Below, piece after piece: positions 1 through 6,949 of a stretch of 41,292 nt of DNA (its first letter is position 1; every line of letters starts with the position of its first letter). The position numbers and the translations under genes are program-made. The stretch is from Pseudomonadota bacterium (GTDB taxonomy: Bacteria; Bdellovibrionota; Bdellovibrionia; Bdellovibrionales; JACTMU01), in contig JACTMU010000076.1 in the NCBI GenBank assembly GCA_014584465.1, positions 1 to 41,292 on the forward strand, written 5' to 3'. The notes beneath the pieces were generated by a model. It ran no database searches. It was not told the DNA's origin and saw only the letters and a list, made by a program, of their open reading frames with translations.

Positions 1-1026
1 ATCAATAAAAATAAAGCCTCACAAAGTTCAGCCAGACCTAAATTATACGATCGAGCCAACTCGGTGAAAAGTAAAAGTTATTTTGTGTAGACCCCTAACG
101 GCGTCTACAAATCAATAAATGGTGGATTGAATTTCACTCAGATAAAGGCATCTCCGGTAAGTAATGGAAAGACTGGGCAAGCGCAGCAAATTGCAATGAG
201 CCCAGTCAATCCTGAAAAGGTGATGGTGGGGTTTCTTTACTTGTGGCCAACCAAACAGCTATATTATACCCATGATGGTGGGGACACATGGAAACTGACG
301 GATACAATGGACGAAAAGAACACAATGGACGAAAAGAACGCTGATGGTTGGGTGGCAGGCTCTCTATTTTCTGGAGGATGGACGCAAGACAATTCTGGTT
401 CAGGAGAGTGGTCTGCTCCGATTGCCTTTCATCCAACAGCCGAAAATACGGCGATCATGGCCGGTCATGGAGATATTGTAAGAAAGACTACCGACGGCGG
501 TAAAACATGGAAATATGCAAATACCGGTTATACGGGTTCTGGAGGTCTCGCTACCAACCCGTCTCTTTTTGGATGGGATAGCTCCAATCCGAATATATCA
601 ATAACTATACATAGTGACTTCGGGCCGATGTTGTCAATAGACGGCGAAGATACCTTTAAGAGTATTGCAAACCTCAATCCTTCTAGTTCTGCTGGTGGGA
701 CAATAAGAGGTGATATTATTGTTGTTTCTCACGGAAGATGGTCAGGTACGACTGCGAAGCAATACAAGGTTTCTGTATCAAAAGATAGTGGCGTTTCTTT
801 TACCACTATATCCGGTACTGAAGGGGGAGAAGAGTGGACGAACAGTTTAGTGAGTTTTCATTCTCAAAACGATAACATTGTTTACGCAGGCAAATACAGG
901 TTTGATAACGTAGGAACTTCTGACGCCTTTACTGCGCTTTCAAAAACCGTCTATGGTATATGGCCTGGGAACGGCGACATTGTATATATAGATCTTAACG
1001 AAAAAATAATCACATTATTGATATAA
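1..1026 (+). pseudogene. 5' part of a decayed Asp-box (BNR) beta-propeller protein
   Basis: The reading frame is open from the window edge, interrupted by a TAG at 88-90, then continues through residues TPNGVYKSINGG into a long repeat protein. Asp-box motifs (S/T-x-D-x-G-x-x-W/F) are visible at YTHDGGDTWK, KTTDGGKTWK and VSKDSGVSF, as in sialidase, sortilin or xyloglucanase-type propellers that are usually secreted or surface-exposed. The upstream residues (about DRANSVKSKSYFV) look like the usual lead-in to such a blade, so the TAG is probably a nonsense mutation and not a true 5' boundary. A TTG at 127 gives the longest uninterrupted ORF but lies inside a blade and has no convincing ribosome site. 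The frame runs into hairpin element A and stops there at 1024-1026. The continuation is at 1095. The true start lies left of the window. Confidence 0.75.
304..339 (+). repeat. 18-bp exact tandem duplication inside the propeller gene
   Basis: The 18-mer acaatggacgaaaagaac occurs twice head to tail (304-321, 322-339) and encodes the repeated peptide TMDEKN. The frame is kept. It is one of several exact 12-18 bp tandem duplications in this window. Confidence 0.9.
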
Positions 1027-1101
1027 AAAAGCGATGCCGCAACGCCTTTTTTTATCAATAATGTGATTATTTTTTCGTTAAGATTTTCGTTAAGATCTAT
1101 A
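987..1101. mobile_element. Palindromic hairpin element, copy A, inserted in the propeller gene
   Basis: Two perfect 30-bp arms (994-1023 and 1053-1082, beginning CTTAACGAAAAAATAATC) enclose a 29-nt loop that contains a GC-rich core between A and T tracts. The palindrome extends outward to TATAGATC at 987-994 and GATCTATA at 1094-1101. The right side carries an additional 12-bp partial duplication (ATTTTCGTTAAG). Removing exactly 991-1097 rejoins the propeller in frame (GDIVYI then YTWGKDSTTG), which implies insertion without target duplication. That behaviour and the strong hairpin resemble IS200/IS605-type or REP-like non-autonomous elements. No transposase is present. The A-tract/GC stem/T-tract core could also terminate transcription. 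Confidence 0.8.
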
Positions 1102-1592
1102 CCTGGGGGAAAGACAGTACTACCGGTCATTGGTATATTCAAAAATCCACTGACAAAGGAAAAACGTGGTCAGCGACCAACCTGTACCCATCAATTCCTG
1201 TTAAAAATACGAATACAGCCGGTATTAAACAGATAGCTATAGACCCAACAAACCAAAATAGAATTTATGTCGCGGTAAGAAGTGAGGGGGTCTATATCAT
1301 TACAGACGGTACGGAAGATATCAATTCAGTCGCCGTAGACCCAAATAATCCAAATGTGGTGTATGCGGGCGCCACGGCTCATTGGTATGGCCATTCAAAC
1401 GGTGTTTTTCGTTCAACCGACTATGGGATGACTTGGACAAATATTAATGGAAATCTGGGTGCAGATATGAATATCAAGGGTATATCAGTCAATCCTCATA
1501 ATAGTTATGTCTATATTGCCTCTTACGCCGGCACGTGGAAATTGCCGCCACCGCCATCAACCTCTACCTCTACCTCTGAGAAGTTTCCTTAA
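1095..1592 (+). pseudogene. 3' part of the interrupted Asp-box beta-propeller protein
   Basis: After hairpin element A the propeller resumes in a different frame, open from 1095 to the stop at 1590-1592. It reads YTWGKDSTTGHWYIQ and onward, with two further Asp-boxes, KSTDKGKTW and RSTDYGMTW, and blade lead-ins such as DPNNPNVVYAG and NPHNSYVYIA. The C-terminus is a short proline/serine/threonine-rich tail with no anchor or sorting domain. Any ATG in this half is internal to the ancestral protein, so it is unlikely to make a separate functional product. Its identity as the other half of the same gene is supported by continuous blade spacing across the insertion and by exact in-frame rejoining. 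Confidence 0.75.
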
Positions 1593-1682
1593 AAATGTCT
1601 CTATTCGAAGCAGTGCTAAGTTCGTCACTTTTTTCAAAAATTCTACTCAACTTTCCAGGACTTTCGTCTGATGGAGGTCCAT

Positions 1683-1772
1683 ATGGCAGATTTGCGACAA
1701 ACCCTGCCCAAAGCCCAAGTCAAATCTCCAAAGCGGTTTCAAAGACTCACCAAAAGCTATAGTCCATACTGA
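1683..1772 (+). CDS. Possible 29-residue basic peptide
   Basis: An ATG with a good upstream GGAGG (about 5 nt away) opens a 29-codon frame beginning MADLRQTLPKAQVKSPKRF and ending TGA. The product would be basic and hydrophilic. I do not recognise it. It could equally be the 5' remnant of a longer decayed gene, since this part of the window holds broken sequence. The ribosome site is the only real support. Confidence 0.25.
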   Translation: MADLRQTLPKAQVKSPKRFQRLTKSYSPY

Positions 1773-1788
1773 AATATTTGCGAGATTC

Positions 1789-2322
1789 TTAATTCAGCTC
1801 GCCAAACACAAAGATGTAATTGCTGCCGTTGTTGTTATCCCACTTTCCCTGATCATCAACGAAAGCAAGTTCAACATGAAGAGCATTAAGAGTCATGGGA
1901 ACTCTCGACGCCCAGAAGAGAAGATCTTTCATTTCATCAGTCCCCTGGGTTTGACATCCGCCCATCATTCCAACAAGGCAACCATTGGTCACTCGTGTCG
2001 TCCACCCACCTTCGACAGGGGTCATCTCAAACAAGGCCTCACGAATTCCGTCGTGATAAATGATTTTGAGAACCACAGCCACAGACGAACTCTTGGACAA
2101 TTCTCCACGATATTCTACATTAAGAGCGATCGCCCCGGAATATTGCAGATCCCTTTGAATATGAGCGGGGCCATGACTTTGAAAATCAGATCGTTTTGGC
2201 AGATCCGCCGGGTAATTGCTGGAAAACCCGTCTATCTTAACAAAAAACGTGGATATCAACATTATTGCAATAAGCCAAAATGTTGACTTTTTGCAATAAA
2301 AGAAATTAGTCCTATTTTCCAT
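1789..2322 (-). CDS. Small secreted protein of unknown function
   Basis: A 177-residue protein. The ATG at 2322 is preferred over the one six codons upstream because GAAGGAG lies just before it. The N-terminus has a basic patch (KKSTF) and a hydrophobic stretch WLIAIMLISTFFVKIDG typical of a signal peptide. The mature part is a single mixed domain with two cysteines (NGCLVGMMGGCQTQG) that could form a disulfide, and ends in a beta-rich segment. I do not recognise the family. It shares its layout (minus strand, signal peptide, strong AGGAG-TTTTT-ATG start) with the next gene upstream at 2887, and the 5' sequences of the two are alike, so they may be one cassette or operon. The pair lies between the two inverted hairpin elements. 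Confidence 0.6.
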   Translation of the reverse strand: MENRTNFFYCKKSTFWLIAIMLISTFFVKIDGFSSNYPADLPKRSDFQSHGPAHIQRDLQYSGAIALNVEYRGELSKSSSVAVVLKIIYHDGIREALFEMTPVEGGWTTRVTNGCLVGMMGGCQTQGTDEMKDLLFWASRVPMTLNALHVELAFVDDQGKWDNNNGSNYIFVFGELN

Positions 2323-2425
2323 AAAAACTCCTTCTTTCATATTATGGCTCTGGACAGAAATCTTGCATCACAAAAACTGCTGCAAACAATTCGCTCAGAA
2401 TCATTCATGCCCTATTGACCACATT

Positions 2426-2887
2426 TCATGGGTAAACTTTCAGCTCTGAACAAATCACATCAATAATTTCCTTTAATTCAGATGCTTCTGGGGCACGATT
2501 GATGGTTTTGACCTGACTGTCGATGACTGAGCCAAGATCAACTGTCGTCAGGGTATCATTATCATTAGGCAGATAAGCATGATAAAGGCTTGTGCCAATG
2601 TCTGCAGGGGCAGGGAAAGATATAAGCAGGCCCTTGCTTGCGCCATCAATCAAAGCATTGATGTTATCTGGTAAGGTAACGGGTCGATGAACAGTCCGTG
2701 TTTCTTCTTGTGCATTGACTATGGTCGCTTTGACGTGATCGGAAAAAATTTCACAATTCATTGAGTAAGGCTCTTGCGACCCGAATCCCGAATGATAGCC
2801 GTGGTACAACAGAGGGGATCTGGCGTGCCCCGACTGTGATAGTCCAAGGGTGCCAAGAAGAACGATAGTGAACAGAATGTGGTTCAT
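2426..2887 (-). CDS. Small secreted protein of unknown function
   Basis: A 153-residue protein starting at the ATG at 2887, behind AGGAG and a TTTTT spacer. An in-frame ATG 17 codons upstream lacks this site and would spoil the signal peptide. The N-terminus MNHILFTIVLLGTLGLSQSGHA is a clear signal peptide with probable cleavage after HA. The mature protein has two cysteines (NCEIF near the start and DVICSEL near the end) that could pair. No family is recognised. It lies 103 bp upstream of the other small secreted gene and has the same start context. Hairpin copy B lies about 120 bp upstream of its start. Confidence 0.6.
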   Translation of the reverse strand: MNHILFTIVLLGTLGLSQSGHARSPLLYHGYHSGFGSQEPYSMNCEIFSDHVKATIVNAQEETRTVHRPVTLPDNINALIDGASKGLLISFPAPADIGTSLYHAYLPNDNDTLTTVDLGSVIDSQVKTINRAPEASELKEIIDVICSELKVYP

Positions 2888-3004
2888 AAAAACTCCTTTG
2901 AATGAAATAATTGAATCAACCGTTTCTAGACCAATCATCTAGCTATCCGCTTTCTACGAAGTTTTCTTTCATTCGTCAAGCGGATTGGACCAAGTTGTAA
3001 TAAT

Positions 3005-3100
3005 TATAGATCTTAACGAAAAAATAATCACATTATTGATAAAAAAAGGCGTTGCGGCATCGCTTTTTTATATCAATAATGTGATTATTTTTTCGTTAAG
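3005..3100. mobile_element. Palindromic hairpin element, copy B (inverted)
   Basis: The arms at 3012-3041 and 3071-3100 are identical to those of copy A, and the 29-nt loop (3042-3070) is the exact reverse complement of the loop of copy A. The two elements are therefore the same 89-bp sequence in opposite orientation about 2 kb apart. The left side keeps TATAGATC as in copy A. The right side ends at CGTTAAG. The copy sits 66 bp downstream of the pilin operon stop, where its GC stem and flanking A/T tracts could serve as a bidirectional terminator. Confidence 0.85.
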
Positions 3101-3165
3101 CAGGGCCTTCGTCTCAAAAAGATTTCATCAGGGTACAATGTTTCGTGCCACTTGTTAGATAGATC

Positions 3166-5757
3166 CTAATCATCGTGAGCGCCAGGAGATTTTTTTTCGG
3201 AGTGGGTCAACTTCTGAGAGTCATTGGTTATCAATTTGCGTATTAGCCTCTTAAGATACTTTTCGTGCTCTTCTGATTTTTCTTTTTTATTTACAAATCG
3301 AACATTTTCAAAATTACTTGAATCGCTACGTTTTCGTTCAATTCGCACTTTGACCTTATTATTCTTGGAAATATTCTTTCTGAATTGAAGCGTTGGTCCA
3401 TTGACAAAGACATCAGTTCCAATGGTCTGCTCTTCGCCATTAACCCACACTCCAATGATCTGCTCCATCGGGCTTAGCTGTGACAATGGATCTATCTTAT
3501 CTTCGATAATAGTCACACTGCGATTCAAAGTCGAAAATGAGAAGTCCGTCGCTCTTGTAAGAGAGTCGGCATAGTTGTCCGTGGCACAAATGGATTGATA
3601 AGACCCCAAACTTGATTTTGCAAGTTCGCGATAACGAATTCCCATGGGATCAAGAAAGAGATCTGTTCGAGCAGCAGGTTTAGGGCAACTTGCAGCGTAG
3701 GGCTGATCCAGAAGATTGTCATGAATGATGCTTGAAACGAAAAAGCCAACTCCCGGTGGTCCAAAAAGCTCTTCCGCTTTTTTTAAGAAAGAAGCAGAAA
3801 GTCTCAACCCTACAGGATCAAGAGACTGCGTTCCTCCACCGAAATACCCTTGTCTGGAGAGCAGTTCAGAGAGCTCATACGTCCCTGGTGGAGCAAAGCC
3901 CTCTGGTTGCTCAAGATGATAAGAGGACTTTTTGACATTGGCAAGATCAGCCATCGCACCCGCTCTAGCGGCAAAGCTATTGCACGTGATTTGATCGGAA
4001 GGCACAGGGCCAAATTTTTCTCCAATGCAATTCTTGTAAAGTCTTGTGGTGGAATTCGCCAACTTGCTGCAAAAATCTCCTTCCATGTCTTGTGTTTCTT
4101 TATAGTAGCAAGTATAGGGTGATTGTGCGCAGCTGCTTCTACAGGTTCCAGGGACATGAAAACCACTTTTTGATTTTTGCTTGCAAACAGTATCAGCGGT
4201 AGTCTTGTCAGTATTATTGCAAGCTATGGACCCACCCCAGTCACAACTCCCCCATGAATTATATTGGTAACTTGCAGAAACAAGATTCACATTATCATTT
4301 CCAAGAGAGCACTGGAAGTTCAGAAGCGGCGTGCGATTGGAAACCCCCGCAGCGTCAAGATCAGCTTCGCTGATCTTGACGGTGTATAGGACGTACTCGC
4401 AATTATCCTCTGTGTAGGGGTTGCAACCAACTACCTTTTTTGGGTCTGCAATGTAGGGCTCTAACTTGTATCCATGGCAATATTCCGTGTGACTAAAGTC
4501 ATTTTCATTGCTCATGACCAGAAAAATAGCTTTGTCGCCAGGATTAAAAATACGACTATCTCCTTTGTTGTACGTCACCTTGTTGAGCACACAAAGCCCA
4601 CCTTCTCGAGCGTTTCCAGATGTACCTATTTTGCTGACCAACGTTTGAACCTTTTTCTTGAAAATCTCAAATTTCCCATCCTCTGACCGATCCAAGGCAA
4701 TCGTGGGCGTGAGAATCAGTGGCTCAACAGGGGCAGAGCTGTTTGATATTGAAGGAATCGTGTCCCAATTGCTTATGGAAATAGGCCAATTCACATAATA
4801 ATTCTGAATCATATCAAAGGTGTGCGTAATGTTACTCGGTGAAGTTGTGGTGGTATGAAGATTCCCGCTACTATCCATGTAGTTGTACGAATAAGCCACT
4901 CCATCGACAGATAGATTTCTGGGGGCATCATAATCCCATATGGTCGTGGTGTAGATATCAAACTCAATCTCAGATTTAAGCTTAGTAACCATGTCGGCAA
5001 GCTCTTCAAGCATTTTGGAAAATCCATTGGCAAGCTTGGCCTGGGCAATGTTCATACTGGCAGAGTTGTCAATAACCATAACAAGTTTGAGCCGAGGGCG
5101 CCTGAGGTTAGCATCATTATCCCAGGAGTAAGTGACTTCACGACATCCAAATGTACATGGTGTGGGCTCTGTGTTTTTTATAAGAATGAAATTAAATTGA
5201 GAAAAATTTCCATCAATGTCAGAATATGGATTTTTAACAAATTTGACGGATAATTCAATTTGTGGAGAAAGGCAATCTGAAGAAATTGGATAGTCCGTGC
5301 TAGAGGATTTGTTACAGATAAACGTCGCAAGAATTGATGGCTTAACGGCACAAGCAGGGTCACTAAGGTTGCATCGCTCTCCTTTCAAAGTAAACCCATG
5401 GGAATTACTTTTAAAAAAGATGTCATTTGAAGCAAGCCGAATATATCTGACTTGTCGATCGCTTTTATCATTTTGACGGGAACAGGTTTTTTTTTCTCTA
5501 AGGCAATCGAGAATTTCGTTTTCCGACTCTAGAACTGTGTTTTTCCAGGCCTCAGGGTTTTCTAATACCATTCGTAAGCTATTTGATATGTAGATGGTCG
5601 ATTTGTTCTTCAGAACTTTCTCCTTCATGCTTGAGATGTTTTGGGAAAGTATAGCGGTTCCAGAAAAAACAATGGACAGCAGCGCAACTCCAACAAGACT
5701 CTCAGTCAGAGACATTCCATGACAATTCCATAGAGAGGTCCTTTTTCTTGTTTTCAT
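3166..5757 (-). CDS. Prepilin-like protein fused to a von Willebrand factor A domain (putative pilus tip adhesin)
   Basis: 863 residues. Residues 1-40 form a type IV prepilin leader: a basic stretch, then G14 before MSLTESLVGVALLS, with Glu at position +5 of the mature form, the signature for prepilin peptidase cleavage and pilus assembly. A von Willebrand A domain begins near residue 222 with the MIDAS motif DNSAS at 230-234 and extends to about 460. The region from 460 to 720 is rich in cysteine, consistent with disulfides outside the cell. The last 40 residues are highly charged. The gene has an AGGAG site. It lies 23 bp downstream of a PilX-like gene and is probably co-transcribed with it. 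Minor pilins and PilY1-type vWA adhesins usually come from separate genes. Here both parts are in one polypeptide. The adhesive role is inferred. Confidence 0.75.
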   Translation of the reverse strand: MKTRKRTSLWNCHGMSLTESLVGVALLSIVFSGTAILSQNISSMKEKVLKNKSTIYISNSLRMVLENPEAWKNTVLESENEILDCLREKKTCSRQNDKSDRQVRYIRLASNDIFFKSNSHGFTLKGERCNLSDPACAVKPSILATFICNKSSSTDYPISSDCLSPQIELSVKFVKNPYSDIDGNFSQFNFILIKNTEPTPCTFGCREVTYSWDNDANLRRPRLKLVMVIDNSASMNIAQAKLANGFSKMLEELADMVTKLKSEIEFDIYTTTIWDYDAPRNLSVDGVAYSYNYMDSSGNLHTTTTSPSNITHTFDMIQNYYVNWPISISNWDTIPSISNSSAPVEPLILTPTIALDRSEDGKFEIFKKKVQTLVSKIGTSGNAREGGLCVLNKVTYNKGDSRIFNPGDKAIFLVMSNENDFSHTEYCHGYKLEPYIADPKKVVGCNPYTEDNCEYVLYTVKISEADLDAAGVSNRTPLLNFQCSLGNDNVNLVSASYQYNSWGSCDWGGSIACNNTDKTTADTVCKQKSKSGFHVPGTCRSSCAQSPYTCYYKETQDMEGDFCSKLANSTTRLYKNCIGEKFGPVPSDQITCNSFAARAGAMADLANVKKSSYHLEQPEGFAPPGTYELSELLSRQGYFGGGTQSLDPVGLRLSASFLKKAEELFGPPGVGFFVSSIIHDNLLDQPYAASCPKPAARTDLFLDPMGIRYRELAKSSLGSYQSICATDNYADSLTRATDFSFSTLNRSVTIIEDKIDPLSQLSPMEQIIGVWVNGEEQTIGTDVFVNGPTLQFRKNISKNNKVKVRIERKRSDSSNFENVRFVNKKEKSEEHEKYLKRLIRKLITNDSQKLTHSEKKSPGAHDD

Positions 5758-5780
5758 AAATTTTTACTCCTATCTAACAA

Positions 5781-6407
5781 TTATAATTGCTTGTAAAATT
5801 TAAAACTATACTTTGTGGCGTTGACCAGACTCCGAAATCCCATTTGTGCTGGGCTGTACATGAAGCTTGCCTGAATCATAACCTCTGGAGACTCACAAGC
5901 AGCAATTTTTAGTGGAGGACAAAATGCCCTCCAATCAAGCTCAACGCGGAAAATGCATGTTAGATTCCCGCCAGAGCTAAATGAGAAGCAGGGCTCGCTA
6001 TTGGGTTCAAATCCAGAATTTGATAAAATAGATGAATAAAATTCGGTTCCATCAGCGCGAATGAGTCTGAGCTTACCTGAGTAGATTCTGCAATTTTCTA
6101 TATATCCCGCACACGGCTCACTGTTTTGAAAGAGTTCATTTTTAAGGCTCGTTTTGATTTCATATTCTAGATTAGACCACGTCTGTCCACCGATTATTTC
6201 CGACATGATGTTGGTTTGCAGAGTTGAGAGTGCATTGTGCACCTCTATGGCTTTGTTGATCCTGTGAAGATAGGAGAGTGAATATCCGGAAGCCATCAAA
6301 ATGATCGTTAAAAACGCAAGTGAAACGAGTGCCACCACAATGGCAGATCCTTTTTGCAAGTTTGCGTTGTAGCTGCAGCTGTTATAATGAGAAGAACGTC
6401 CTTCCAT
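5781..6407 (-). CDS. PilX/GspK-like minor pilin
   Basis: 208 residues. After a 20-residue leader ending in QKG comes SAIVVALVSLAFLTIILM, a hydrophobic helix placed directly after the glycine as in prepilins. Position +5 is Val, not Glu, as in the PilX/GspK type of minor (pseudo)pilin that sits at the pilus tip. A short helical segment follows, then a globular domain with several cysteines (EPCAGYIENC, EPCFSF, LTC, FCPP, ACES). It is the first gene of a two-gene minus-strand operon with the prepilin-vWA gene 23 bp downstream, so the two products probably form or prime the same pilus tip. No other pilus genes are in the window. Confidence 0.65.
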   Translation of the reverse strand: MEGRSSHYNSCSYNANLQKGSAIVVALVSLAFLTIILMASGYSLSYLHRINKAIEVHNALSTLQTNIMSEIIGGQTWSNLEYEIKTSLKNELFQNSEPCAGYIENCRIYSGKLRLIRADGTEFYSSILSNSGFEPNSEPCFSFSSGGNLTCIFRVELDWRAFCPPLKIAACESPEVMIQASFMYSPAQMGFRSLVNATKYSFKFYKQL

Positions 6408-6725
6408 TTTTTATTCCCCTGCTTTAAGCAATTCACGTTACAATTACAGCGTCGGAACAAGTAGCTCGCGAGAAGTAAGTATCTATATATTAAAACAAGT
6501 GTTGAGAGGTTCAAAAGTAAAAATGATGCATTGAATCATATTGGAGCGATGTATTTAATCCTTCACTTTCCTTGTGGCTCAAAAGGAGACGTTTCGCCCA
6601 GAAAGGCTTCGTAGACCTCTGTCCTCTGTCTGTGCAAATCACGTCGTACTTGATTCGTCATGATCTATATGCGCATGCCTGTACTGTACTGCGCGTGATT
6701 CTGTAATAATTACAAATTTCATTTT
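6408..6725. other. Non-coding spacer between divergent genes
   Basis: About 320 bp between the minus-strand pilin operon and the DUF1566 promoter region. It is A/T-rich with no ORF of coding character. It presumably holds the pilin operon promoter, but no convincing -35/-10 pair was picked out on that strand. Nothing else is seen. Confidence 0.4.
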
Positions 6726-6754
6726 TTGCATTCCCCTCTAGACAAAAATACTAT
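6726..6754 (+). promoter_or_regulatory. Candidate sigma70-type promoter upstream of the DUF1566 gene
   Basis: TTGCAT at 6726-6731 and TACTAT at 6749-6754 are separated by 17 bp, a good vegetative promoter spacing. The -10 overlaps the 7-bp target duplication of the adjacent MITE, so the element has inserted at the promoter's downstream edge. Confidence 0.4.
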
Positions 6755-6888
6755 ACTAGGGGCTGTCCGGTAATTCGCTTTTTGATCGATTTTGATAAGT
6801 TTTTCTTATACCGAGGCGGGCCGACGAAGGGCTAGCCAGAGGCGCTAACTCGAGGCAAAAATGGAATTACCGGACAGCCCCTATACTA
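6752..6888. mobile_element. 123-bp MITE-like element with 7-bp target duplication
   Basis: The element occupies 6759-6881. It has perfect 18-bp terminal inverted repeats (GGGGCTGTCCGGTAATTC at 6759-6776, reverse complement at 6864-6881) and is flanked by the direct repeat TATACTA at 6752-6758 and 6882-6888. The interior has no coding capacity. The GGGGCTGTCC-type ends and 7-bp duplication indicate mobilisation by a DDE transposase encoded elsewhere. The IS family cannot be assigned by eye. The internal segment 6795-6855 is 58/61 identical to 37046-37106 in another palindromic element. Confidence 0.85.
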
Positions 6889-6923
6889 GTATGGGTCGTG
6901 ATGAATCGAATGGCGACTAAACT

Positions 6924-6949
6924 ATAAGGAGTCACAATAAGGAGTCACA
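6924..6949 (+). repeat. Duplicated ribosome binding site
   Basis: The 13-mer ataaggagtcaca occurs twice in direct succession (6924-6936, 6937-6949) immediately before the ATG at 6950, giving two AAGGAG sites. The proximal one has correct spacing (about 6-7 nt). The distal one is 13 nt further away. Confidence 0.85.

Noticed and set aside
88-90. TAG as a recoded codon (pyrrolysine or readthrough)
   Set aside because: The gene is also broken by a hairpin insertion, no recoding element or pyl gene is visible, and a simple nonsense mutation explains it.
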